Positions 1 through 7,944 of a stretch of DNA of 13,221 nt are shown here, piece after piece; position 1 is the stretch's first letter, and every line of letters starts with the position of its first letter. A model generated the notes under the pieces. It saw only the letters and a list, made by a program, of their open reading frames with translations, ran no database searches and was not told where the DNA came from. The translations under genes and the position numbers were made by a program. This DNA is from Chitinophagales bacterium (GTDB taxonomy: Bacteria > Bacteroidota > Bacteroidia > Chitinophagales > Saprospiraceae), in assembly GCA_013298445.1 (NCBI GenBank), contig JAAFHQ010000066.1, forward strand, positions 1 to 13,221. Direction: 5' to 3'.

Positions 1-272
1 GAACCAGTGGTGTCTACGGTGATACCGACAACAAACTTAGGATCCAGACCCGGCAACTGCTTCAGGGTGCGCACGACGGCGTCTTCCAGGCTTTCTACAT
101 AATCGAGGGGATGCTGGCGGAACTGATTTTGGGCAGGCTTACAGTACAACCCTTTTTTCCAACGTGGGTAGTAGGTGACGGCGCTGGCCAATTCGGCACC
201 ATTGGCGGTATCAACCAGTACTGCGCGGACCGAATCGGTGCCAAAATCAGCGCCGAGGACGTATCGATTCAT
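1..272 (-). CDS. araB: L-ribulokinase (AraB), N-terminal part, cut by the window edge
   Basis: This cytoplasmic FGGY-family sugar kinase phosphorylates L-ribulose with ATP to L-ribulose 5-phosphate, the second step of L-arabinose catabolism. Only the first 90 residues are inside the window; the gene continues past position 1. The reverse-strand translation starts MNRYVLGADFGTDS, which holds the FGGY phosphate-binding DFGTxS motif at residues 9-14. It continues with YYPRWKKGLYC (34-44) and QNQFRQHPLDY (48-58), segments I recognise as typical of the AraB ribulokinase subgroup rather than xylulokinase or glycerol kinase. The ATG at 270-272 is the first Met in frame and lies about 30 bases downstream of a plausible promoter. 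The gene is divergent from queE. Arabinose-dependent control is expected for araB, and a palindrome sits inside the promoter. The family call is confident; substrate specificity rests on these motifs only. Confidence 0.92.
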   Translation of the reverse strand, partial: MNRYVLGADFGTDSVRAVLVDTANGAELASAVTYYPRWKKGLYCKPAQNQFRQHPLDYVESLEDAVVRTLKQLPGLDPKFVVGITVDTTG

Positions 273-303
273 GTCAACTATTTTGTTCTTGCGATAATAA
301 AAG

Positions 304-334
304 TAAAAGTAACAATTATTGTTGCTTGTGCAAA
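304..334 (-). promoter_or_regulatory. Candidate araB promoter, Bacteroidota type (TTTG / N19 / TACTTTTA)
   Basis: Read on the minus strand, TTTG (331-334) is followed after 19 bases by TACTTTTA (304-311). This matches the Bacteroidota sigma factor pattern TTTG-N19-TAnnTTTG except for the final base. Transcription would begin about 25 bases before the araB ATG. Spacing and position are good, but the match was found by eye. Confidence 0.5.
307..327. promoter_or_regulatory. Palindrome inside the araB promoter, candidate operator
   Basis: AACAATTATTGTT (311-323) is a perfect palindrome with 6-base arms around one central base. It extends outward to 307-327 with one G/T wobble pair and then three further matched pairs. 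It fills the spacer between the -33 and -7 elements of the candidate araB promoter, where a bound repressor would block RNA polymerase. Bacteroidota arabinose genes are known to be controlled by AraR-type regulators, but I cannot match this site to a known AraR motif from memory. Confidence 0.45.
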
Positions 335-448
335 TTTGGGGGATGTTTTTTATCCGGTTCGGGTTTGCAAGGTAAAAAGCAGGTTGGACATGGTGACTTT
401 TTTCTGGTCTTAATCCAAGAATTTGAAGTTATTCAGGTGGAATCCCGC

Positions 449-456
449 TAACTTTG
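449..456 (+). promoter_or_regulatory. -7 box TAACTTTG of the queE promoter
   Basis: TAACTTTG is a perfect TAnnTTTG -7 element, 24 bases before the queE ATG. No good TTTG lies at the expected distance upstream; the nearest, 422-425, gives a 23-base spacer. Transcription from this box would start near 462. That argues against the in-frame TTG at 454 and for the ATG at 481 as the queE start. Confidence 0.5.
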
Positions 457-480
457 TGCCCTGTTAATTGGAGCCAAGCA

Positions 481-1173
481 ATGAAAAAGAAGCAGACTTA
501 CAAAGTCAAAGAAATATTTTACACCCTGCAAGGGGAAGGTGCCCAGGCGGGTCGCCCGGCGGTATTTTGCCGTTTTTCGGGCTGTAATCTCTGGTCGGGC
601 CGTGAAGAAGACCGCGCCAAAGCGATTTGCCAGTTCTGTGATACCGACTTTTGGGGCATGGACGGCGAAAATGGTGGGAAGTACAACGCGGAAGAATTGG
701 CGGATCTGGTGATTGGCCTATGGCCAGGGAGTGAAAAGCGAAAAGTGAAAAGTGAAAAGCAATTGGGTGATACCTATATCTTGGAAGGCAAACCGTATGT
801 GGTGTGTACGGGGGGGGAGCCGCTGTTGCAGTTGGATGAGGAATTAATTGATGCCTTTCATGCCCGGGGGCTGGAAGTGGCGGTGGAAACCAATGGCACC
901 GTGGCGGCCCCAGCGGGGCTGGACTGGATTTGTATGAGCCCCAAAGCGAATACCGAATTGCTCATTCAAAAGGGGCATGAACTGAAACTGGTGTACCCAC
1001 AGCTAGGTGCTGAACCTGAGCGCTACGAACACCTGGATTTTGACCATTTTTACCTGCAACCCATGGATGGGCCGCTGGGGCAACAAAATACCAAGCTGAC
1101 GTTGGAGTATTGTATGAAGCATCCGAAGTGGAAGTTGAGTTTGCAGACGCATAAGATTTTGGGGATTGCGTGA
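481..1173 (+). CDS. queE: 7-carboxy-7-deazaguanine synthase (QueE), radical SAM
   Basis: QueE is a cytosolic radical-SAM enzyme that converts 6-carboxy-tetrahydropterin to 7-carboxy-7-deazaguanine on the way to preQ0 and queuosine in tRNA. The protein is 230 residues, normal for the family. It shows TLQGEG (15-20), the [4Fe-4S] cysteines C35, C50 and C53 in a C-x14-C-x2-C spacing as in the E. coli-type enzyme, the SAM-binding GGEP (111-114), VETNGT in the middle, and QTHK near the C-terminus. I chose the ATG at 481 over an in-frame TTG at 454 because the TTG lies inside the -7 promoter box. GGAG at 470-473 is a modest ribosome site. Residues 84-93 (SEKRKVKSEK) are encoded by four tandem heptanucleotides and look like a lineage-specific loop insertion. 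No other queuosine gene lies nearby. Confidence 0.93.
   Translation: MKKKQTYKVKEIFYTLQGEGAQAGRPAVFCRFSGCNLWSGREEDRAKAICQFCDTDFWGMDGENGGKYNAEELADLVIGLWPGSEKRKVKSEKQLGDTYILEGKPYVVCTGGEPLLQLDEELIDAFHARGLEVAVETNGTVAAPAGLDWICMSPKANTELLIQKGHELKLVYPQLGAEPERYEHLDFDHFYLQPMDGPLGQQNTKLTLEYCMKHPKWKLSLQTHKILGIA
731..758 (+). repeat. Four tandem heptanucleotides inside queE
   Basis: Four 7-base units run end to end: gtgaaaa, gcgaaaa, gtgaaaa, gtgaaaa, followed by gc that starts a fifth. Only the second unit differs, by one base. Since 7 is not a multiple of 3, the repeat is read in shifting frames and yields a basic Lys-rich stretch (about residues 84-93). Loss or gain of one unit would shift the queE frame. 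Confidence 0.85.
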
Positions 1174-1220
1174 GGAACTATTTTGCAATCAACCCTCCAA
1201 TTCTAACAATAAACATCAAT

Positions 1221-1238
1221 TCAAGTCATTGAACTTGA
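1221..1238. repeat. Short inverted repeat downstream of queE
   Basis: TCAAGT (1221-1226) and ACTTGA (1233-1238) are exact inverted copies around a 6-base loop, 48 bases after the queE stop. No T-run follows, so it is a poor intrinsic terminator. No stronger hairpin was seen between queE and the next operon. Confidence 0.3.
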
Positions 1239-1247
1239 CATAGACTG

Positions 1248-1267
1248 TGTAATGTTGTAACATTGCA
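1248..1267. promoter_or_regulatory. Palindrome upstream of the secreted-protein operon, candidate operator or promoter region
   Basis: AATGTTGTAACATT (1251-1264) is a perfect palindrome with 6-base arms and a 2-base centre. It extends to 1248-1267 with one wobble pair. It overlaps TAATGTTG (1250-1257), one mismatch from a TAnnTTTG -7 box, with TTG at 1229-1231 lying 18 bases upstream of it. A regulator bound here would cover the -7 region. This would give a leader of roughly 90 bases before the ATG at 1353. The promoter reading is weak; the palindrome itself is plain. Confidence 0.3.
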
Positions 1268-1352
1268 GCCAAGAACTACATGAATCATCTTATCCGGAGT
1301 CAATTATTTTGCTTTTTATATATTTTCAATACGCTACAACTATAAAAAACCC

Positions 1353-3545
1353 ATGAATTACTGCCGATTCATTGCAAGCCTCTGTTTGAGCGTGTCCATA
1401 CTGGGAGTGCTCCAGGGGCAAACCATCCGCAAAATTTCAACAGAAGAATTGAATATTGAACAGGCCGTATATCTACCGTCCCAAGGTAAACTGTACAACG
1501 CTGTACCCGATGATAATTTTTCCAAATACGCCAATCGACTGATCAAAGTTGATCCAGCCTGGGGAAAGGTAGAAAAAGTATTCAGAATTGGTTTTAACCC
1601 AACTCTGGTGGCCGCCACTGATGATGAGCAGTATTTGTACATCACTACTTCCGGGCCTTCGATGTTGAAACGATTTAAGGTGGCTGAGGAAAAAATAGAG
1701 TGGGAATTGCCTTTGGGTGCCCTGCAGCCGACTTTCATTTTGCCCGCACCACAACAAAATAAGGCATTGTTGTTGATCTCCAGTTCTATCTCCGAATCCT
1801 GGATCCAATTTTTAAAGGATGACTCCATTCAACCCGAAAAAATAGTCATCCCCTCCCCTGGCTATTACACCAAAGCCGCCTTTGTCAACGACAGCAGCAT
1901 CATTGCCTGGAATGGTTTTGGGCAAATTTTCCGCATTAAATTGCGCAGCAATGGTTTGTTCCTCGAAAATACTTTTGAAAACCTACCCTTGTATATCAGG
2001 GAAGAAAACATTTACCTGGCAGGAAAACTGATTTCTGCCAAAGGTAGAATCATTGATGTATCGGGGGCTGAGCCACTGGTTTTGGAGCAAAAACTACCCG
2101 TTTCGGAATATGCGCCCCTAATCTACGACGATCCTTTTTCTCCTTTTTTCTACATCCTTGAATCTTTTGCGGGGCCAAATCAACATGCTTATTTAAAGTT
2201 TAAAAAATCCACCCTGGAGTTGGAAAAGAGGTTGACGGTGCCCGTTCCGCTGGAAAGCCCTGATACTTATATGTCTGAATTTTATGCTACTGGTCCAGAT
2301 CGTTTTATGGTGAAAAACTACTTGTTTACTCATATCTATTGGGCATGTACCACTGAGTTGCCCCGACCCAGTATCAGTGCTAGTGGAGCACTGGCCCGCT
2401 GCCCGGATAGTGACACCTTGTTTTTACAAACGGCCTTGGGCAATGCTTCCGAAGTGGTGTGGACAACAGCCGAAAAAACGTCGCGGATTGCGGCTGCTCA
2501 GGCCGGTACTTATGGTGTAAAATTGTCGGATGCCCGGGGTTGTCAAACTGCACTTTCGGAACTGGTCGATGTAACTTTTCATCCAAAACCCTACGTGCTT
2601 TCAATCAACAGTGAACTTGGGCGTCAGTCGCCTCAAACCATTTGTAAAGGGAAAAGTATCCGGCTCTCGGGAGATGGATTTGGTGGAAATCAATGGCGCT
2701 GGTCCAGTGGGGAGCGCAACTTGGAAATCGTGGCCAAACCGGGTGATTATCAAGTCAAACTCATCTCAGAACAAGGCTGTGAAAGTGATTGGTCGCCCGT
2801 TTTTAGCATTCTATCCGGGACAGACTCTATTCCAGCAAAGCCTGTGCTCAATTTACTCAACAGGAAAGAAGTGTTTTGCTTTGGAGATACCGCAATCGTG
2901 CAAGGCCCTACAGGTTATCAATACTACTATTGGAACATATCCAGTGAAAACAAAGCGGTGGTCAGCACCCAGTCTTCCAGCATGGCCACTTTGCTGGTAG
3001 GCAATGATCTACGCTGTTTGAGTGAACGCTCGGAGCCCCTTGAAATCCGCTTTAACCCACAGCCCTTTCCACCTGTAATTCGCCAGGAAGGAAACCTGAT
3101 TGTCAGTAGTGTTGGAACAGCAACCCACGAATGGTTTGTCAATGGCAACAAACTCAATGGGGAAACTGGTTCAACCCTGAACCTGAAAGGAGGTGGCTTT
3201 TATTCCGCCAAGGTTTTAAATAATGGTTGCTTATCACGCATTTCCAATCTGATTTCCATTAGTGGTAAAACCGTTTCAATTGATGAGCCAATTGCGACTC
3301 AAACGCTCAAAATCTACCCTAATCCTGCTCATGACTACATCCGCCTTGATTTCGCAGCCGAGCCAGTGTATGCCTTAAGGGTACAGCTTTTTAGTGGGGA
3401 TGGGCGAAAAATCCTGGAATTATCTGGCTTAAAAACGGACCTACAGCTCAATAAGCTCTCCGTCGCTACGCTGCCTCCTGGGCTGTATGTCGTGGAAGCA
3501 TTGGCGGAAGACCGACGTTTTGTAGGCCGCTTCATCAAATGGTAA
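1353..3545 (+). CDS. Secreted propeller/Ig-like protein with T9SS type A sorting domain, paralog 1 of 3
   Basis: This 730-residue protein is predicted to cross the inner membrane by Sec and the outer membrane by T9SS. Residues 1-22 are a signal peptide ending LQG, with the mature protein starting QTIRKIS. Residues of about 30-335 contain repeated strand-like segments such as DPAWGKVEKVFRIGFNP and DDEQYLYIT, in the style of a YVTN/WD-like beta propeller. About four Ig-like or PKD-like repeats of 75-80 residues follow (near 337-410, 410-490, 490-565, 566-640), each with a W and a Cys pattern such as RGCQTALSE or GCESDWSP. A sorting domain fills 645-730: KIYPNPAHDY near 653, then PPGLYVV and the terminal RFIKW. 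It heads a tight operon with two paralogs. The ligand and cellular role are unknown; adhesion or surface recognition is a guess. Export and anchoring are confident. Confidence 0.85.
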   Translation: MNYCRFIASLCLSVSILGVLQGQTIRKISTEELNIEQAVYLPSQGKLYNAVPDDNFSKYANRLIKVDPAWGKVEKVFRIGFNPTLVAATDDEQYLYITTSGPSMLKRFKVAEEKIEWELPLGALQPTFILPAPQQNKALLLISSSISESWIQFLKDDSIQPEKIVIPSPGYYTKAAFVNDSSIIAWNGFGQIFRIKLRSNGLFLENTFENLPLYIREENIYLAGKLISAKGRIIDVSGAEPLVLEQKLPVSEYAPLIYDDPFSPFFYILESFAGPNQHAYLKFKKSTLELEKRLTVPVPLESPDTYMSEFYATGPDRFMVKNYLFTHIYWACTTELPRPSISASGALARCPDSDTLFLQTALGNASEVVWTTAEKTSRIAAAQAGTYGVKLSDARGCQTALSELVDVTFHPKPYVLSINSELGRQSPQTICKGKSIRLSGDGFGGNQWRWSSGERNLEIVAKPGDYQVKLISEQGCESDWSPVFSILSGTDSIPAKPVLNLLNRKEVFCFGDTAIVQGPTGYQYYYWNISSENKAVVSTQSSSMATLLVGNDLRCLSERSEPLEIRFNPQPFPPVIRQEGNLIVSSVGTATHEWFVNGNKLNGETGSTLNLKGGGFYSAKVLNNGCLSRISNLISISGKTVSIDEPIATQTLKIYPNPAHDYIRLDFAAEPVYALRVQLFSGDGRKILELSGLKTDLQLNKLSVATLPPGLYVVEALAEDRRFVGRFIKW

Positions 3546-3563
3546 AACTAAAACCTGCTTGGC

Positions 3564-5708
3564 ATGAAGGCATATCAAACCCTGCTGCTTTTTTGTTGCT
3601 GGCTGAATTTCGGGCATGGCCAAAGCATCCGTGAACTGGGTGAAATACGCACTCCTTGGGTATGTTACTCAACCAAACGTGAATTGATGTATGCTTTTTT
3701 AGGGCAGGAGGAAGGAGGTTCTGGGCGGGTTCAAATCCGAGACCCTAAATTTGGCAAAGTATTAGAAACTATCCCCACTGATGCCCTACCCCGGCAGACG
3801 GTGCTCAGCAAAAATGAACATTACATTTATTTCAGCACCAGTTTTCCGCTCAAAATCCAGCGTTTAAACATGGACGATCACCAGATTAGCACCTTGGTCA
3901 TTTTGCCTGATAGCGTCCACAACATCGGGCAACTTAGTTTGCTGCCCAATGATGATGAAAAGTTCTTTTTCTCCTGGTCCAACAACAATGGCAGTGGCTT
4001 GCACTACTTCAATGGCAAAACGCTTGAACTCAATGTTTCGCGGGATTTTACAAGCTTGATGTTTCAAACTGACAGCACTTTTTTTGCACCCACTCCGGAA
4101 GGTTTTTTGCAAGAGTATCTCTTCAGTGATGAAAAAATCACCCCAGGAACTCGTTTGCTTCAGTCTAGAATCATCGATCGGCAGCCTACGCTGTGGCAAA
4201 ATGACACCTTATATTCTGCAATGGGCGATGTATGGAAATTGGTTAAGGACTCCTTGATTGTGTTGAAGCAGGGCCGGCCTTATTTCGCCAATCGATACAG
4301 CCTCAATGCCCATCCTGCCTCGGCTTACTATTACATCTATGTGGATGGTTTTGACCGCGATACTGTTTACAAATACCCCAAAGGCAGCTGGCAAAGCCTG
4401 GATTCCTGGATTATTGGGGCCGATCTGATGCAAGGCACCTATCTTTTCACCGTTCGACTATTGGCCGAAGACGATTTTTATGTAAGCAGGGCTCCGGGCT
4501 TGTTGGTGCGTCGTTGTAGCGGGCAAAACCAACCAGCTCGCATTAAGGAGGGCACGCAGGCCTTTGCCTGCTTAAGCCTTTCCCCTATCCTCCGCCTTCA
4601 TGCAGCTGCACCTGCCTTTGAATACCTTTGGTCCAATGGTGCAACTACGTCGGGCGTGGACCTGACCACGGTGCAATCCATACAACTTAAAACCGGCGAC
4701 AGCACGGGTTGCCTCAGCAATTGGTCCGAAGTGTGCAACGTTGGTTTTCCAGAGCCACATGCTGCACCACAAATTGATTACTTTAACGGAGAAATCAGTT
4801 TGCAGTTTTGTAAAAAACAGACACTAATTTTTATCGCCAGGCAAAGCAGCGTAGAAGGTTTTGAGTGGTCGAATGGTGTAAAAAAAGACACCCTGCGCAC
4901 ATCTGAGCCTGGACAGTATCGGGTACGTAGTTTTATCCGCAAAGGCTGCCCTGGGCTATGGTCACATTATGTCAAACTCGAACAATTGCCCGACACCATT
5001 CCGCGGACTCCGGTGATCCGTACAGAGAAAGGAAATTTTGACTTCTGTACGGGCGAAAAAGCCAATTTACTAGCCCCAACTGGATACAACTATTACGTTT
5101 GGTCGCGACAAGAAACCCAATCACCAGTATTCTCCACCAATACCCCACTTAGTGTATACCTCCAGGTTGGCAATGATCTGCGGTGTTTGAGCAACACTTC
5201 GGCCACTGTCAATGTCCGGTTCAATCCGGTTCCCAGCAAGCCCAAAATTCAACGACTCGGCAATTTACTAGCGACCAACAGTTTTGGAGAAAATCACGCC
5301 TGGTCGAAAAATGGCAGATTGATCCCGGGAAATGAAGGACAGTTTTTGGAAATTGAAACAAACGGAAAATACACGGTCATCACCAATGCCCGGGGCTGTT
5401 TTTCCCCAGTTTCGGACACACTTGAAGTAATCGACCTGCTTTTTCAGGGTGACCCCAATAAACGCAATACACTGCGCCTGCGTTTAAGCCCTAATCCAGT
5501 GGGGGTTGAAATGTTCATCACTTTGGATGATCAAAACACAAGCGGCAGATTGTACCGCATCAGCGACTTGGAAGGAAAAATTCACCAGCTTGGGTATGTA
5601 GACAACAATGGAAAAATTCAGGTGAGCACGCTGCCCAGGGGCATGTACATCCTGAGTTTGTTGTCGAGTAATTTCGATCCTCTTGCCAGCAAATTTTTTA
5701 AAGAATAA
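3564..5708 (+). CDS. Secreted propeller/Ig-like protein with T9SS sorting domain, paralog 2 of 3
   Basis: This 714-residue paralog starts 18 bases after paralog 1. Its signal peptide ends GHG at residue 19, with mature start QSIREL. The N-terminal half (to about 320) aligns loosely with its neighbours but lacks the NRLIKVDPAWG signature and is the most diverged of the three. Ig-like repeats begin near 322, 394, 480 and 552. The third is clearly homologous to paralog 1: GYNYYVWS and VGNDLRCLSN here, GYQYYYWN and VGNDLRCLSE there. The C-terminal domain (about 637-714) has LSPNPVG where IYPNP is usual, then LPRGMYILSLLSS and ending KFFKE. It is a somewhat degenerate but recognisable type A sorting domain. 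No catalytic motif is seen. Co-transcription with its neighbours is likely from the spacing. Function is unknown. Confidence 0.82.
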   Translation: MKAYQTLLLFCCWLNFGHGQSIRELGEIRTPWVCYSTKRELMYAFLGQEEGGSGRVQIRDPKFGKVLETIPTDALPRQTVLSKNEHYIYFSTSFPLKIQRLNMDDHQISTLVILPDSVHNIGQLSLLPNDDEKFFFSWSNNNGSGLHYFNGKTLELNVSRDFTSLMFQTDSTFFAPTPEGFLQEYLFSDEKITPGTRLLQSRIIDRQPTLWQNDTLYSAMGDVWKLVKDSLIVLKQGRPYFANRYSLNAHPASAYYYIYVDGFDRDTVYKYPKGSWQSLDSWIIGADLMQGTYLFTVRLLAEDDFYVSRAPGLLVRRCSGQNQPARIKEGTQAFACLSLSPILRLHAAAPAFEYLWSNGATTSGVDLTTVQSIQLKTGDSTGCLSNWSEVCNVGFPEPHAAPQIDYFNGEISLQFCKKQTLIFIARQSSVEGFEWSNGVKKDTLRTSEPGQYRVRSFIRKGCPGLWSHYVKLEQLPDTIPRTPVIRTEKGNFDFCTGEKANLLAPTGYNYYVWSRQETQSPVFSTNTPLSVYLQVGNDLRCLSNTSATVNVRFNPVPSKPKIQRLGNLLATNSFGENHAWSKNGRLIPGNEGQFLEIETNGKYTVITNARGCFSPVSDTLEVIDLLFQGDPNKRNTLRLRLSPNPVGVEMFITLDDQNTSGRLYRISDLEGKIHQLGYVDNNGKIQVSTLPRGMYILSLLSSNFDPLASKFFKE

Positions 5709-5724
5709 TCCCAAATAGTTTAGC

Positions 5725-7944
5725 ATGAAAAAAGCGAACAACACCTCATTTTGCATTGCCGTTTTGCTGAGTCTTGCCGGCATGTTGCAAGGGCAAAGTA
5801 TACGTAGCATTGAGTATTTTAATTTTGAAAGTGGGGTTTATCTTCCCGCCGAGCAAATGGTTTACGCAACGGCGGTCGATGGCGCACTCAATAAATATTC
5901 CAACAAGTTATTAAAAATTGACCCCGCCTGGGGTGCAGTTCGAGAAGAAATAAACGTGGGTTTTGATCCTCGTTTCTTGTGTGCGACGAGTGATCGTCAA
6001 TACCTTTTTTTCTCGGCTGATCAACCACGTAGAATCAAAAGATTCAATCCAGCCATTCAAGCCATTGACCAGGATTTTGCCGCGCCGCTGAGTGGTGAAA
6101 CCCAGTTAAAAGATTTATACAGCATTCCGAAAAAACAGGAAGCAGTTATGCTGCTTACTCAAAGCCCAGAAACCTATGAATTCAGCATTTTGGAGCGTGG
6201 CCAAAGCCTGCCTCAAACGGCAAAATTATCCCTCAACGAAGGCTCCGAATTGAGCCTGGGTTTTCAAAATGACAGCACCTTATGGGTCATTTCCACATTC
6301 GAAGGCAATATCATTCGTCTGAAAATACGGACCAATGGCATCGTTCGGGAGCAAACTTACTCCGGGTTTAAAGGAATACTAAGTGGCAGTTTTTATTTCT
6401 CCGGGCAACATTTTATTTCTACCACGGGCTTGTACATTTCACTAGGAATCAATGGCCCGCAGCTGGAAGATAGACTGGCCATTTCGCACAGTAGTGCCAT
6501 TGCAGGGGAAGCAGATTCATCGTTTTTTTATGTACTCGAACCCTTTGGCTTTAGTGCTACACAGATCCGCAAATTCAGTAAGCATGATTTTCAAGAGTTG
6601 GATAAATGGCAAATTCCCGTGTATCCCAACTACTTCAATTCAAAAAAGTTTTTAATCTGTGGCGATAGACGTTTTGTATTTACCACTTTTAATGTAGAAT
6701 TTTATTGGGACTGCGTACCTCAAATCAGCAAACCTGTTATTGTGGGTAAGCCTGATGGCGTTTATTGCCTTCCTCAAGATTTGGGCTATGTACTCAAAAC
6801 CCAGGAGCCTGCAATTGAACTGTTCTGGCAGCGTGAAAACCAAGGGGGCCAATACGCAAGCGAATTGAGCGTTACGGAATCGGGAGTGTATCGAGTAAAA
6901 GCAAGCGATAAACGAGGTTGCCAAACCGCATTTTCAGACCCTCTTGGTATCGGGTTACAAAACCCCAGCCCAACAGCGACGATCCTTAATAATCTGAATG
7001 TCAGCTTTCCGGTCAACGCCTGCACCGGGCAAGAGATTGAATTGCGAACCTCCACTTTTTTTCAAGTAGACCAATTCGAATGGTCGAATGGTGATACTTC
7101 CGCCCGCATTAAAGTAAAAGATGTTGGAGTGTTTCGGGTAAGGGTACGACCAATCGGTGGTTGTTGGAGTATCTGGTCGGATAGTGTTCGGATAAATCGG
7201 GTGAAAGAACTTTTTCCCGATCAACCGATTGTTTCATTGGTAAATGCTCAATCCAACGTTTTTTGTTCAGGGGACACCATTGTATTGCAAGCCACGCCCG
7301 GATACCTACAATACTTCTGGAGTTTGCCCAATCAAGGTACAGGCAATCAGCTTAAAATCAGCTTCAACTCAATTATCGATTTCGGAGTCAGTGTCTACGT
7401 AGCCAATGCAGAACATTGTGTGAGTGAATATTCAGAGCGGTTTCAACTTCGCTACATAGCCAAACCCACTAAACCACAAATTCAACGGGCAGGCAATGTG
7501 CTGGTCAGCAGCAATGCCGATCCTGCGGCCATCCACAGCTGGTACCGCAACGGGGTTTTACTCGACAATGCGTCTGGCCGGTATTTGACCGTGCTGCGCG
7601 AGGGCTTTTATAGCACACAGGTCACTTATGGTGCATGTTCTTCCCTCCCTTCTGATTTATTTTCGTTTACTGGAATTACTACAGCATTAAGTGAACCTAC
7701 CCCATCGGATGCCTACCCCTTGTATCCCAATCCAAGTACTGATAAAGTCTTCGTTCAACACCGGGGCACTGAATTCAAACAAAGCCAACTTTTTGATGCA
7801 CAGGGCAAAGCGCTGCCGCTATCCAATTTTCATAAAGGGCAGGATCAGTATGAAATGAGTCTGGGCGATTTAGCCGCTGGGGTTTATGTGCTGAGGAGTT
7901 TTGTGGAGGGAAAATGGTGTAGTTGGCGGTTTGTGAAGTTGTAG
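5725..7944 (+). CDS. Secreted propeller/Ig-like protein with T9SS type A sorting domain, paralog 3 of 3
   Basis: This 739-residue protein begins 16 bases after paralog 2 and is the closest relative of paralog 1. Compare NKLLKIDPAWGAVREEINVGFDP here with NRLIKVDPAWGKVEKVFRIGFNP there. A signal peptide (1-23) ends LQG, with mature start QSIRSIEY. The propeller-like half runs to about 330. Ig-like repeats begin near 330, 412, 494 and 579, with FEWSNGD and RGCQTAFSD as typical pieces. The sorting domain at 663-739 has YPLYPNPSTDKV, LAAGVYVL and the terminal RFVKL. It is the last gene of the operon; a strong hairpin lies about 100 bases downstream. Three diverged tandem copies suggest old duplications followed by specialisation. 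Export is well supported; binding target and role are not visible. Confidence 0.85.
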   Translation: MKKANNTSFCIAVLLSLAGMLQGQSIRSIEYFNFESGVYLPAEQMVYATAVDGALNKYSNKLLKIDPAWGAVREEINVGFDPRFLCATSDRQYLFFSADQPRRIKRFNPAIQAIDQDFAAPLSGETQLKDLYSIPKKQEAVMLLTQSPETYEFSILERGQSLPQTAKLSLNEGSELSLGFQNDSTLWVISTFEGNIIRLKIRTNGIVREQTYSGFKGILSGSFYFSGQHFISTTGLYISLGINGPQLEDRLAISHSSAIAGEADSSFFYVLEPFGFSATQIRKFSKHDFQELDKWQIPVYPNYFNSKKFLICGDRRFVFTTFNVEFYWDCVPQISKPVIVGKPDGVYCLPQDLGYVLKTQEPAIELFWQRENQGGQYASELSVTESGVYRVKASDKRGCQTAFSDPLGIGLQNPSPTATILNNLNVSFPVNACTGQEIELRTSTFFQVDQFEWSNGDTSARIKVKDVGVFRVRVRPIGGCWSIWSDSVRINRVKELFPDQPIVSLVNAQSNVFCSGDTIVLQATPGYLQYFWSLPNQGTGNQLKISFNSIIDFGVSVYVANAEHCVSEYSERFQLRYIAKPTKPQIQRAGNVLVSSNADPAAIHSWYRNGVLLDNASGRYLTVLREGFYSTQVTYGACSSLPSDLFSFTGITTALSEPTPSDAYPLYPNPSTDKVFVQHRGTEFKQSQLFDAQGKALPLSNFHKGQDQYEMSLGDLAAGVYVLRSFVEGKWCSWRFVKL

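Noticed and set aside
111..413. A 100-codon plus-strand ORF over the araB start and its upstream region
   Set aside because: Its first half is antisense to araB, which has clear family motifs; the rest runs through promoter sequence. The product resembles no protein.
273..448. preQ1 riboswitch upstream of queE
   Set aside because: The -7 box at 449-456 leaves a leader of only about 20 bases, and no preQ1-like hairpin with an A-rich tail was seen in it.
454..480. TTG start that would extend QueE by nine residues
   Set aside because: The TTG is part of the -7 promoter box TAACTTTG, so it would lie upstream of the transcript. The ATG at 481 gives the normal QueE N-terminus.
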